Positions 32,415-40,955 of a stretch of 64,000 bases of DNA are shown here, one piece after another (positions within the stretch are counted from its first letter, which is position 1; each line of letters opens with the position of its first letter). Below the pieces are notes generated by a model. The model did not search any database, was not told the DNA's origin, and saw nothing but the letters and a program-made list of their open reading frames with translations. The translations under genes were made by a program, and so were the position numbers. This DNA is from Cohnella panacarvi Gsoil 349 (GTDB lineage Bacteria; Bacillota; Bacilli; Paenibacillales; Paenibacillaceae). The stretch covers positions 4,228,735-4,292,734 of the forward strand of contig NZ_KI911563.1 in assembly GCF_000515335.1 (NCBI RefSeq), read 5' to 3'.

Positions 32415-34556
32415 ATGAGAGGAAGACTCCGAATCGGTTCTCGCCATATCCTGCTTCATATCGTCGCAGCCATTGTCGTTGGTTTGTTCGTAAGCTATGC
32501 GGTCGTCTACGCGCCGTATTCTCCGAAAGTTCAAAGCAAAGAAGGCGTACTGGATTTAACCCGGATTCACGTCGCTAACCATTCCATAAAGTTACAAGGG
32601 GATTGGGAGTTCTACTGGCAAGAGTTGTTGTCGCCGGAAGACATTCGGTTGCGTTCGGCGCAGGAAGGAACTCACGACCGCTGGATCAACATCCCGAGCT
32701 CCTGGCTAGAGTATCGTTTAGACGGCCAGCAATTGAAGGGTACGGGCTTTGCAACCTTTCGCATGGTCATAAAGCTAAGCGAGCAGGATCGGAACGAGAG
32801 ACTTGCTTTGCATTTGCCAACCATCTTTCATGCCTATAAATTATGGGTTAATGGCGAGGTGCTGGCAGAGGTCGGTACGGTTGGTCAAGACGAGAGCAGC
32901 GCGACGCCGCAGTTGGCAACGAAGCTGGCGTTCTTCCAACCAGAGAACGACACGGTGGAGCTGGTCATGCAAGTCGCCAATTTCCATCATAATCGAGGCG
33001 GCATCACCAAAAATATCGAGCTGGGCGGCAGCGATGCGTTAACGGTCAGGGCCAATCTGATTGTCGCAGGCGAGATGTTCATTACTGCAAGTTTGCTAGT
33101 GATCGGCATCTATCACCTGCTGTTGTTCCTATTGCGACACAAAGACAGGGCGCCGTTGTATTTCGGCCTGTTCACTTTGATGTTCGGTATCCGGTCTTTG
33201 CTGGTCGGCGAGCACTTGATCACGCATTTGTGGCCGGCGCTTCCATGGGGGATACAATTCAAGATCGAGTATCTGATTCTTTGCAGCGGCGGTTATATCA
33301 TTACGAAATATTTCGATAGTATTTTTCCGAATTACGTGTCGCGTTGGTTTCGTATAGGCTCGCGGATCGTCACCGGCGCATTTTGTATCGTTGTTGTAAC
33401 GACCCCGGCGATCGTGTTTACCAAATGGTTGTTGGCGATCGGTATCATGGTTGTCTTGCATAACGTGTATCTGATGGCGGGACTCGTCCATGCGGCCGTG
33501 CGGCGTATGGAGGGAGCGCTGATTTTCCTGCTGGTATCGGTAGTCGTTTTGGTGGCTGTCATCAACGATTTTTTATACTTTAACGAATGGTCGCCGATCG
33601 CCAATACGTCTCCGCTCGGTCTGTTGGTGTTTACGATCGCGCAGATGATCCTGCTTTCTTCAAGATTCACGACGACGGCAACGAATGAAGAGAGGATTGC
33701 GCGCGAGCTGCAGGAAGCCAACGACAAACTGACCGAAATGAATATGAATTTGGAACGGATCGTGCAGGAACGAACGCATGCTTTGTCCGCAGCTCATGAT
33801 GATCTGCGTATATCCTATGATCGGTTGCTTCGCTCCGAACAAGGGAGGAAGAAGCTCCTGGCCTATATTACGCATGATCTGCGTTTGCCGCTGTCCAGCA
33901 TGCTTGGATATGTAGAAGCCGTACAGGATAAGGTGAAGCCTGAACGCAACGAACAGTACCTGAAGTATATCCGGGACAACACGATAAGGGTTAACCGCAT
34001 GATCGAGGAATTGTCCTTCTTGTCTCATCTAGAGACGGGACAGGTCTCGTACCGAATGGAGCCGGTTGATGTGATACGCTACCTGCGCCGGTTCTATGAA
34101 CAATACGAGCTTGTCGTGCGCGACGCGGGATTGGATTTCATCCTCGATATCGGTCAATCGGAGGATCAGCGACCTAACGGGCCGGTCGTCAAGATGGATG
34201 CCCAAAGATTAGAGCAGGTGCTCTTCAATCTTGTCTCGAACGCGATGAAATTCACCTCGAGCGGCGGTTTTGTGCGTATTGCGCTAACGGAGGACGTGGC
34301 GAATCTGCCTTGCCAAGCGATCATTAGCGTGCAGGACTCAGGCATGGGCATCCCCCCGGACCAGCTAGAGCAAATTTTCAATCGCAATTATAGATATGAT
34401 CGACCGGGCACGGATAAGGGAATAGAGGGCAGCGGGCTCGGGCTGGCGATTTGCAGGGAAATCGTACAAGCGCATGGAGGGACCGTTCGGGCGGATAGCG
34501 ACGGCGAGACGGGGTCCATATTCTACGTGTCGCTTCCTTGTGTAACGGTGAGGTAA
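32415..34556 (+). CDS. 7TMR-DISM sensor histidine kinase
   Basis: Encodes 713 residues. A first membrane segment (about 12-32) precedes a 7TMR-DISM extracellular domain ('LQGDWEFYWQELLSP', 'WINIPSSWLEYR', 'GFATFRMVIKL'; about 45-205). Seven membrane helices follow (about 215-415), then a coiled coil. HisKA has 'LAYITHDLRLPLSSMLG' with the phospho-histidine, and HATPase has 'LFNLVSNAMKFTSSGGF', 'DSGMGIPPDQLEQIFNRNYR' and 'GSGLGLAICREIV'. AGGTAGGG precedes the ATG. No regulator follows directly. The leader found after its stop is repeated in front of the OmpR-type gene at 38370, which is probably its separated partner. The extracellular domain type is often linked to carbohydrate sensing. Confidence 0.92.
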   Translation: MRGRLRIGSRHILLHIVAAIVVGLFVSYAVVYAPYSPKVQSKEGVLDLTRIHVANHSIKLQGDWEFYWQELLSPEDIRLRSAQEGTHDRWINIPSSWLEYRLDGQQLKGTGFATFRMVIKLSEQDRNERLALHLPTIFHAYKLWVNGEVLAEVGTVGQDESSATPQLATKLAFFQPENDTVELVMQVANFHHNRGGITKNIELGGSDALTVRANLIVAGEMFITASLLVIGIYHLLLFLLRHKDRAPLYFGLFTLMFGIRSLLVGEHLITHLWPALPWGIQFKIEYLILCSGGYIITKYFDSIFPNYVSRWFRIGSRIVTGAFCIVVVTTPAIVFTKWLLAIGIMVVLHNVYLMAGLVHAAVRRMEGALIFLLVSVVVLVAVINDFLYFNEWSPIANTSPLGLLVFTIAQMILLSSRFTTTATNEERIARELQEANDKLTEMNMNLERIVQERTHALSAAHDDLRISYDRLLRSEQGRKKLLAYITHDLRLPLSSMLGYVEAVQDKVKPERNEQYLKYIRDNTIRVNRMIEELSFLSHLETGQVSYRMEPVDVIRYLRRFYEQYELVVRDAGLDFILDIGQSEDQRPNGPVVKMDAQRLEQVLFNLVSNAMKFTSSGGFVRIALTEDVANLPCQAIISVQDSGMGIPPDQLEQIFNRNYRYDRPGTDKGIEGSGLGLAICREIVQAHGGTVRADSDGETGSIFYVSLPCVTVR

Positions 34557-34582
34557 GAAGGTGACGGCGTAATGGACATGCA
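34557..34582 (+). repeat. Orphan copy of a response-regulator leader
   Basis: These 26 bases, directly after the kinase stop, match 38355-38380 with one mismatch. The second copy contains the ribosome binding site (AAGGTGA), ATG and first codons of the OmpR-type regulator at 38370. Here the ATG (34572-34574) leads only to a 15-codon frame. This is a trace of the junction that once joined kinase and regulator genes. Confidence 0.8.
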
Positions 34583-34633
34583 GCCGTTCCGGCCGAGAGT
34601 TCCAGGTATATGCCGGTAGAGCTATGGCATAAG

Positions 34634-34679
34634 CAATAGCGGCGTAGGGATCAGTTCCCCTACGCCACTATTGTTTTTT
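34634..34679 (+). terminator. Rho-independent terminator between converging genes
   Basis: CAATAG-GGCGTAGGG pairs with CCCTACGCC-CTATTG and is followed by TTTTTT on the plus strand. It ends kinase transcription and overlaps the stop codon of the converging SLH gene; the minus-strand T run is weak. Confidence 0.88.
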
Positions 34680-37600
34680 AGAGTGAGTCCAAGTAATCGT
34701 TAATCGCATTCTGGATATCTTGTTTACTGGATCCGGAGTATAATGACCCGCCGGATCCGCCGCCTGGGAATCCGCCGCCTGGGCCGCCGCCATATTGCGA
34801 TTGAAGGTACGCTACGATGTCGGCGATGTTCAAGTCTGTAACTCCGTCGAGATCAGCGCGTTCAAAAGTTTCTCTATCAGGTTCAGTTCCGTAACCATAG
34901 GCAAAATAGTTATTGATTAGAGTTAAGTTAATCGTCTCGGTAACAATCGATTGGATCGTAGCCGCTGTTTTAGGTACTGCTGCTGAAGGGTAATCATGGT
35001 CTTGCAAGATGCCTTGAATGCCGTATAAGTACTCGGAAGTGACACCCGTAATTCCAGCATCGGCAAATGTTGTTTCAGAAATCCCCGTCCAATCGCCCGA
35101 AGCAGCCGCTTCATTGATCAAATCCAATGCCGAATTCGTCAAGATGATCGTATACGACTCTTCCATGACATTACTGTCGCTCACGCCATTTTGTACCGCA
35201 ATAGCCTTGACCGTCAATGCGCTGTTCACGACGATCGGATCGCTATATACGTAGCCATTCGTCCTCGTCGGCGTGCTGCCGTCTGTCGTATAGTAAATCG
35301 TTGCGCCATTCGTCGCGATAAGCGATACTTGCGTACCGGACGCGACAGCTCCGCCAGCAGGATCGGCTGTCGGAGTCGCGAGAATCGGTCCCGGCGATTC
35401 GGACACCTGGAAAGTCTTACTGGCAGTTGCCCCGCCTACGTTAATCGTGAGAGTGTAATCTTTGCCTTCCTCCGGTCCGGACGTATTCAACGTGATCGGC
35501 AGCGAGAGTGTACCAGGCTCGCCAGCAGGGGCCGCGCCTAACGCGCCAACGGAGATACTGGCCGAATTAGGGGTAAGGGTAGTTGAAATAGTACCCGCGC
35601 CCGATGTCAACGGATATAGCAGCATATGGCCGTATTGATCGTAGAGATCGAAGTTCAGATGATAAGTACGCGACCAATCCGCTTCGGATACTTCTTGGCC
35701 ATCTGTGCCCCGTAGCGAGCCTCTGAGCTCTGCTTTTGAGACAGTGGGCGCAGTGCCAAGTCTGAAATTTTTAGCGACTGTGACTTGGCTAGCCGTATCT
35801 GTCACTGTAATCGGAATAATGGAAATACCCGATTGCAAGGACCCGGACGAAGTATCCACAACAACTATCGAACGATTCGGTTCGATTGTAGCGGGAACAG
35901 TACTGCTTACTGCAAATCCGGACAGATTCGGCATCGACTCGCCGTATTGATTCCGAGCCGACACCTCAATGCCGATCCGAGTCCCTTTGGCTACTGTATC
36001 CGAAGGGGTAACATATTCAATCTTAACAATTTTCTCGTTCTCTGCCGTGAATCGAGCTGAACCTATAGTTGACGAATCGGTGTAGCTTGCGGTCACGGTG
36101 TATGTTGCATTCGTCAACTTCTCAGCTAGGGTCAAGGTATAGACGTTCGTCGCACTATTAGGGACGGCTTGAAAAGCTATAGATGAGCCATTCTTTGAGA
36201 CGGATAGACGAATCGATGCTGGATCGATGCTCTTATTGAACTTCACTTCAATCTTCTTCGCGCCTACTGCCTTCGCATCCTGCAAGGAGAGCGGCGTATT
36301 AGCAGGAGGTGTCGTTGGAGCAGGAGGAGGCATTACAAGCACCGGATTTGGCAGATTACTGGAGCTAATTCCCGAATATTTGGCTGCCCTTTCTAGTGGA
36401 GTGAGCTTCGCAATGTCGTTCGCATTGCCTACCAAACCCAACTGATTGCCCAATGAATTGTCGCCGACGGTGAGGTTCCCGATCCCACCGCTGCTCGTGA
36501 TCGTGTTATTACCCCCGACAAGATTGATGTTATTGGTGTCGTTAAGCTGAAGCTGCGTATCGTTTCCGCCTATCGTAACGTCACCGGTTGGACCATCGAT
36601 CTGGATGTTCGAATGATTCCCGGAAACATTCAAGCTGCCGGTAGTGCCCCCAACGCGCAATTGCGTATTGTTGCCGGAAACAGAAACGTCACTAACGAAA
36701 TCTGTTATCGTGGTTTGTGAATGGCTTCCGGTAATCGAAAGGTTACCAACTCCCCCACCTACATTCAATTGTGAATTGCTCCCGGAATTCTCAAGGTTCT
36801 CGACTGATCCTGTTACATTCATTCGTGAATTGTTCCCGGTATTAGTAGCATTGTGTACGTTGCCGTTTACTGAAGTTGTTGTATTGCTTCCTGCACTCGT
36901 TACATTAGGTAGACTTGATATATACAATGCGTATGCTAGTAAATCCTCTTGGTATTTCGTCACTTGTTTAAAATACTCAGACCAAACCTCAGGTTTCGAG
37001 CCCACAGGAGGCGTTGTAGGCGCTATAGGCTTTTGAGGCGTCGCCAATACTTTGACTTCCGGCTCTTTAGCGATTTGTGGTGCTACTGCAGCCTTCGCTT
37101 GAGCGGCCGTTGTCGAGTCTATTGTTGTGTTGTTGTACGTCGTAATATGATTGACCTTACTCTGATCATCGATCGCGACTCTCACATCGCCGGAGGGCTT
37201 ATTCACTTCAACCTCGCCAAGCGTCGATCCCACGATATAGATCGAATTCACGCCACCGCCGCGAATGAAAGTGTCTCCATCTACCTTAACGTTCAGAATC
37301 ATCGCTTTGCCTTCGCCAATCCCTTCGCCGAAGGTTAGATCCCCTTTGATCGTTACGTTTCTTAGCGACACACCGCTAGCGTTAAGATGAACGTCGCCGA
37401 CGATCGTCTCATGACCGGTTGCAGGTCCATATATGCCTGCTTGATCATAGGCGATCGAGACTTTGACATTCAGTGCGCCCTCGAGCATGACGATCGTCTC
37501 GGCGCGGGTCAGGGCCTTGTCGAAGCCAATTGTACCGTTGCTATAACCGTTGAATATCCCTCTTGCAACGACTGCGCCAATCATAGACTTGCTCCAAGCG

Positions 37601-38067
37601 GGGACTCGAGCGGCATCAGTAAATCTGCTCAGATCGGCATTCGCGGACGTGTCCAGCTTCAGCAGCTTGGTCAGTATCACTGCCGCTTCCTGGCGTGTGA
37701 CCTTATTGCCCGTTCTTATCGTGCCATCGCTATAGCCGCTAATATACCCGGCATGCATGGCGATGGAGACCTGCTCGTACTCCCAACTATTCGATTTTAC
37801 ATCTTTTACCGTCATCTCTGACTTGTCGGTCAGTTCGAACGACCGATTCACTAGTGCCATGAATTCAGCTCTTGTAATCGAGCCATCCGGCTTGAACGAG
37901 CCATCCCCATATCCTTTAATCCATTCTTTGCCGATCCACTTCTCAAGCTGTTTCTCCGCCCAATGCCCTTGGACGTCTGATACGGCTCCCTCGCTTGCTG
38001 CGTAGGCAGCAGGGAGGGGGAGGCTTACCAGCAGCGCCAATAATAAATACAACATTCGCTTTTTCAT
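34678..38067 (-). CDS. SLH-anchored surface protein with 18-residue beta-solenoid repeats
   Basis: Encodes 1129 residues. Signal peptide 'MLYLLLALLVSLPLPAAYAA' at the start; three SLH domains (about 30-205) with 'SFKPDGSITRAEFMALV', 'TIRTGNKVTRQEAAVIL' and 'TIGFDKALTRAETIVML'. A bactofilin- or solenoid-like strand region (210-320) follows, then eight tandem 18-residue repeats (about 391-534) of the form SGNNTQLRVGGTTGSLNV. A glycine-poor linker, several Ig-like domains, a chitobiase-type module ('IYYTTDGSTPT') and a C-terminal dockerin-like calcium loop 'ADLDGVTDLNIADIVAYLQ' with a Gly-rich tail come next. It is cell-wall bound and probably adhesive or structural. It lies inverted between a kinase and its likely regulator, and diverges from the regulator gene. 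Confidence 0.88.
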   Translation of the reverse strand: MKKRMLYLLLALLVSLPLPAAYAASEGAVSDVQGHWAEKQLEKWIGKEWIKGYGDGSFKPDGSITRAEFMALVNRSFELTDKSEMTVKDVKSNSWEYEQVSIAMHAGYISGYSDGTIRTGNKVTRQEAAVILTKLLKLDTSANADLSRFTDAARVPAWSKSMIGAVVARGIFNGYSNGTIGFDKALTRAETIVMLEGALNVKVSIAYDQAGIYGPATGHETIVGDVHLNASGVSLRNVTIKGDLTFGEGIGEGKAMILNVKVDGDTFIRGGGVNSIYIVGSTLGEVEVNKPSGDVRVAIDDQSKVNHITTYNNTTIDSTTAAQAKAAVAPQIAKEPEVKVLATPQKPIAPTTPPVGSKPEVWSEYFKQVTKYQEDLLAYALYISSLPNVTSAGSNTTTSVNGNVHNATNTGNNSRMNVTGSVENLENSGSNSQLNVGGGVGNLSITGSHSQTTITDFVSDVSVSGNNTQLRVGGTTGSLNVSGNHSNIQIDGPTGDVTIGGNDTQLQLNDTNNINLVGGNNTITSSGGIGNLTVGDNSLGNQLGLVGNANDIAKLTPLERAAKYSGISSSNLPNPVLVMPPPAPTTPPANTPLSLQDAKAVGAKKIEVKFNKSIDPASIRLSVSKNGSSIAFQAVPNSATNVYTLTLAEKLTNATYTVTASYTDSSTIGSARFTAENEKIVKIEYVTPSDTVAKGTRIGIEVSARNQYGESMPNLSGFAVSSTVPATIEPNRSIVVVDTSSGSLQSGISIIPITVTDTASQVTVAKNFRLGTAPTVSKAELRGSLRGTDGQEVSEADWSRTYHLNFDLYDQYGHMLLYPLTSGAGTISTTLTPNSASISVGALGAAPAGEPGTLSLPITLNTSGPEEGKDYTLTINVGGATASKTFQVSESPGPILATPTADPAGGAVASGTQVSLIATNGATIYYTTDGSTPTRTNGYVYSDPIVVNSALTVKAIAVQNGVSDSNVMEESYTIILTNSALDLINEAAASGDWTGISETTFADAGITGVTSEYLYGIQGILQDHDYPSAAVPKTAATIQSIVTETINLTLINNYFAYGYGTEPDRETFERADLDGVTDLNIADIVAYLQSQYGGGPGGGFPGGGSGGSLYSGSSKQDIQNAINDYLDSL

Positions 38068-38369
38068 AACGTTTAGTTCCCCCTGTGATAGGATGCATGG
38101 CGGTCAAAAATTATCGCTATTAATATATCATTGCGGATCAGCACATTAAGGAATTGTAAAGAAAACTTTAAAGTCGGGGTTCGAAGGATCGGAGAGAAGG
38201 GCTGGAGTTGCAGGGCAAGGTTAATTCTAAAGATTCCTTTACATTCATTAATTAGAGGTTCTACCGTGATAAAATAGGTAATAACCAACAACCTGTCGCC
38301 TGCAGTGCGGGTTATCGGTTCGGGTGAACGATTGTCTGAGAGGCTGCAAAGAAGGAAGGTGACGGCGTA
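38068..38369. other. Divergent control region, second leader copy
   Basis: About 300 bases between the SLH protein gene and the OmpR-type regulator gene. There is an AT-rich part at 38230-38280, but I could not settle on -35/-10 pairs. 38355-38380 is the second copy of the 26-base leader found after the kinase gene at 34557. Control of both flanking genes from here is likely. Confidence 0.4.
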
Positions 38370-39074
38370 ATGGACACGCAAAAAATAATGATCGTCGACG
38401 ATGATCCCCATATATGCGAGATTGTTCAGGCGTATTGCGAGAGGGAAGGGTTCCAAACCTCTTACAGTCACAACGGGACAGAAGCGATGAATCTGCTTGG
38501 GTCATTCAAGCCGGATTTAATCGTACTGGACGTACTTCTGGCTAATGAAAACGGCATTGATTGGTGCATGAACGCACGCAACTATACGAATGCTCCGATC
38601 GTGTTCCTAAGCAGCCGAGAGGAAGACGAAGTGAAGATCAGCGCATTATCCTATGGCGGCGACGATTATGTGACCAAGCCGTTCAGTCCGGGCGTGCTCA
38701 TGGCCAAGATCAAGGCGCATCTTCGCAGAGTGTCGACGGGCAAAAAAGAGCGACAACTGGAATTGCCGGGTTTGACGCTCGATTACTACGCGCAATCCGT
38801 CCACTTGGGTAGCCTAACCGTCTTTCTATCGAAAAAAGAGTTCAGTCTATTGTCCTATATGGCACAGCACGCGAATCGTGTCGTCAGCGTCGATGCGTTG
38901 TTCCAGCTCGTCTGGGGAATGGAGAGTCTGGAGGATACGAGAACGGTCGCCGTACACATGAGCAATTTACGCAAGAAGATCGAGGCCGACCCTGCCAATC
39001 CCGAGAAAATCATTACGATTCGGGGGATTGGATATATGCTGGTTGCCGGTTACCCGCAGGATAAAAGTATATAG
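38370..39074 (+). CDS. OmpR-family response regulator
   Basis: Encodes 234 residues. The receiver has DDD (10-12), Asp54 in 'LIVLDVLLANENG', and Lys in 'DDYVTKPF'. The winged helix (about 135-230) has 'LSKKEFSLLSYMAQHANRVVSVDALFQLVWG' and 'TRTVAVHMSNLRKKIE', ending 'IRGIGYMLVAG'. AAGGTGA sits eight bases before the ATG. It is followed with a gap of about 63 bases by the small unknown gene and the FliD-like gene. The duplicated leader suggests it was formerly next to the 7TMR-DISM kinase at 32415. It may control the SLH gene that diverges from it. Confidence 0.93.
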   Translation: MDTQKIMIVDDDPHICEIVQAYCEREGFQTSYSHNGTEAMNLLGSFKPDLIVLDVLLANENGIDWCMNARNYTNAPIVFLSSREEDEVKISALSYGGDDYVTKPFSPGVLMAKIKAHLRRVSTGKKERQLELPGLTLDYYAQSVHLGSLTVFLSKKEFSLLSYMAQHANRVVSVDALFQLVWGMESLEDTRTVAVHMSNLRKKIEADPANPEKIITIRGIGYMLVAGYPQDKSI

Positions 39075-39137
39075 ATGGCAATGATTGCTAATAAAGCGTT
39101 CCAATATTCCGATATAGTAAATAAGGGGGAGATTGGC

Positions 39138-39539
39138 GTGAATGTAATATCCGCGCAGTCGGTCAGAGATTATCTTAGAACGATGCAGCCATTCAAGAAC
39201 GCGAGCGCGACGAAAGATCAGACCCGCGTCGCATCGATTCGGAGCATACTCATGCAGGGCAAGAAGCTGCGCACCGACGAAATGGACTACTTACAGCGAC
39301 ATGATCCCAATTTGCATCTTCAAGCAACGAGACTCTCGTTGGAACGCCAGGCCTATGAGGACGCTTTGAGGTTCAGCCGCAGCAAAGCGGATGCGAACCA
39401 ATACAATACGTACATGCTTTTGCAGATCGCCGGGCAACTGAAGCATGGCGGCTCCGAGGAGCTGCTGATGCGGGTGAACTCGATTCGGGAAGCCCATCGC
39501 GAGTTCGTGCGATCGAGCCAATATGCCTCACTTAGGTGA
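39138..39539 (+). CDS. Small helical protein of unknown function
   Basis: Encodes 133 residues from GTG 39138 (MNVISAQSVRDYLRTMQPF), with AAGGGGGAGA seven bases upstream. It is entirely helical and charged, with no signal peptide or membrane segment; 'LRTDEMDYLQRHDPNLHLQATRLSLERQAYEDALR' lies in the middle. I do not recognise it. It is 18 bases upstream of the FliD-like gene, so the two are co-translated and may act together, for example as chaperone and filament-type protein. That role is inferred from position only. Confidence 0.75.
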   Translation: MNVISAQSVRDYLRTMQPFKNASATKDQTRVASIRSILMQGKKLRTDEMDYLQRHDPNLHLQATRLSLERQAYEDALRFSRSKADANQYNTYMLLQIAGQLKHGGSEELLMRVNSIREAHREFVRSSQYASLR

Positions 39540-39557
39540 GCGGAGGAGGGTAAGTAT

Positions 39558-40808
39558 ATGACATTGTCGATTAAGCCGGCGAATTCGATGAACTTGATGA
39601 GTCCGATTAGCAGACCGGCATCCTTGAATTTCCCGTCTTCTGTTAGTTTGAGCGCAAATCTCTCTTATTTTTTCTCGAAGAGCAAGCCGTATGAGCAGTA
39701 TATCAAGACGGCGGCAACCGGGATCGCGAATTTTTTGAAATCCGCGCAGGAGATGCAAGCGTCGGCGCACCGAATCATGCAAAAGGAACAGTCGTCTTTC
39801 CAGGCGCGTACGGCGGAGTCATCGGACAGCAAGAAGGTTACAGCGACCGCATCGGCCGGTGCCGCGAACAAAACCTATGAAGTCAAAGTGAATGCGATCG
39901 CGACTTCTCAGAAGAACACCGGAACATTCTTGTCCAAAGCAGATCCATCCGTCGTAAGCAACGGCGTCAATCAGTTCAACCTTACGATCGGCGGCAAGAC
40001 GACGAAGATATCGGCTGCTATCTCCGATAACGATACGAACGATCAAGCGCTGAACAAGCTGAGGGATGCGGTCAATGGCGCGAAGACGGGCGTAACCGCA
40101 AGCATTGTAACGGATGAGACGACAGGCCATAGGAAGCTTGAACTAAGCAGCGACAAGACAGGAACCGATCAGGCTTTCGAAGTTGAAGACGTCACCGGCA
40201 ACGCGATGTCGGCAACCGGCGTTCGGAGCGTTTCGCATCTTGCTTCCAATGCTTCTTACAGCGTGAACGGCGGCGCAACTCAAACTTCGCAGTCGAACGC
40301 GATTGAGCTGGAGAAGGGCAAAGTTACGGCGACGCTGGAGGCCGCATCTTCGGACACCGTGAAGATCAAGATTAAACCTGACGAAGACGCAATCCTCGCG
40401 CAAGTTAAAGATCTGGTGTCGAGTTACAACACGATGCATGATCGTTTGAAAGAAGCCGGTGGCGTAATGAATGCATCGGTCCGTAAAAGAATGGAATCGT
40501 TAGTCGATTCATCTACCTACGAGCGAATCGGTATTCACCGCAACGGCGATGGTACTCTCCAACTGGATGAAGGGCTGCTTAAGAAGAGCATAAGCTCGAA
40601 TTTCGAACAAACAACGAAAGCGATAAGCGGCAACTATGGCCTAGCCGACCGTCTGTCTTCAGCGGCGGAAAAATACAATGAAGTACCGGCAAGCAGCTTG
40701 CTGAACTCGAAAGCTCGCCAGGTGCAGCAATTCGCGATGTACCAATCATCGATGCTCATGGCTATGCCCACACAGGCAAACGGGTGGATCGTAAATTCAT
40801 GGTATTAA
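39558..40808 (+). CDS. Orphan FliD-like (hook-associated protein 2 type) protein
   Basis: Encodes 416 residues. The middle and C-terminal parts have the FliD layout: 'TYEVKVNAIATSQKNTGTF', 'NQFNLTIGGKTTKISAAISDNDT' and 'VTASIVTDETTGHRKLELSSDKTG', then 'VKDLVSSYNTMHDRLKEAGGV' and 'DGTLQLDEGLLKKSISSNFEQT'. The N-terminal 75 residues are not the usual hook-cap helix. FliD caps the flagellar filament in the family proper and is about 450-650 residues; this copy is shorter and has no flagellar genes nearby. GGAGGAGGG precedes the ATG. A terminator-like hairpin follows at 40829. It may be a surface or adhesion protein derived from FliD. Confidence 0.8.
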   Translation: MTLSIKPANSMNLMSPISRPASLNFPSSVSLSANLSYFFSKSKPYEQYIKTAATGIANFLKSAQEMQASAHRIMQKEQSSFQARTAESSDSKKVTATASAGAANKTYEVKVNAIATSQKNTGTFLSKADPSVVSNGVNQFNLTIGGKTTKISAAISDNDTNDQALNKLRDAVNGAKTGVTASIVTDETTGHRKLELSSDKTGTDQAFEVEDVTGNAMSATGVRSVSHLASNASYSVNGGATQTSQSNAIELEKGKVTATLEAASSDTVKIKIKPDEDAILAQVKDLVSSYNTMHDRLKEAGGVMNASVRKRMESLVDSSTYERIGIHRNGDGTLQLDEGLLKKSISSNFEQTTKAISGNYGLADRLSSAAEKYNEVPASSLLNSKARQVQQFAMYQSSMLMAMPTQANGWIVNSWY

Positions 40809-40828
40809 CTTTATAAGGATGGATCTCG

Positions 40829-40862
40829 GGGCCCCCTTGCTTGGCAAGGGGGCTTCGCTTTG
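40829..40862 (+). terminator. Terminator-like hairpin
   Basis: GCCCCCTTGC pairs with GCAAGGGGGC around TTG, followed by the weak tract TTCGCTTTG. Confidence 0.7.
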
Positions 40863-40955
40863 TCTAGGAATTTGGCAGGAGATTTGGGACTTTTTGACGA
40901 ATTAAGTTCAAATAGCGTCGAAGGGTATATTTTCTGATAATAAGGAGCGCACATC

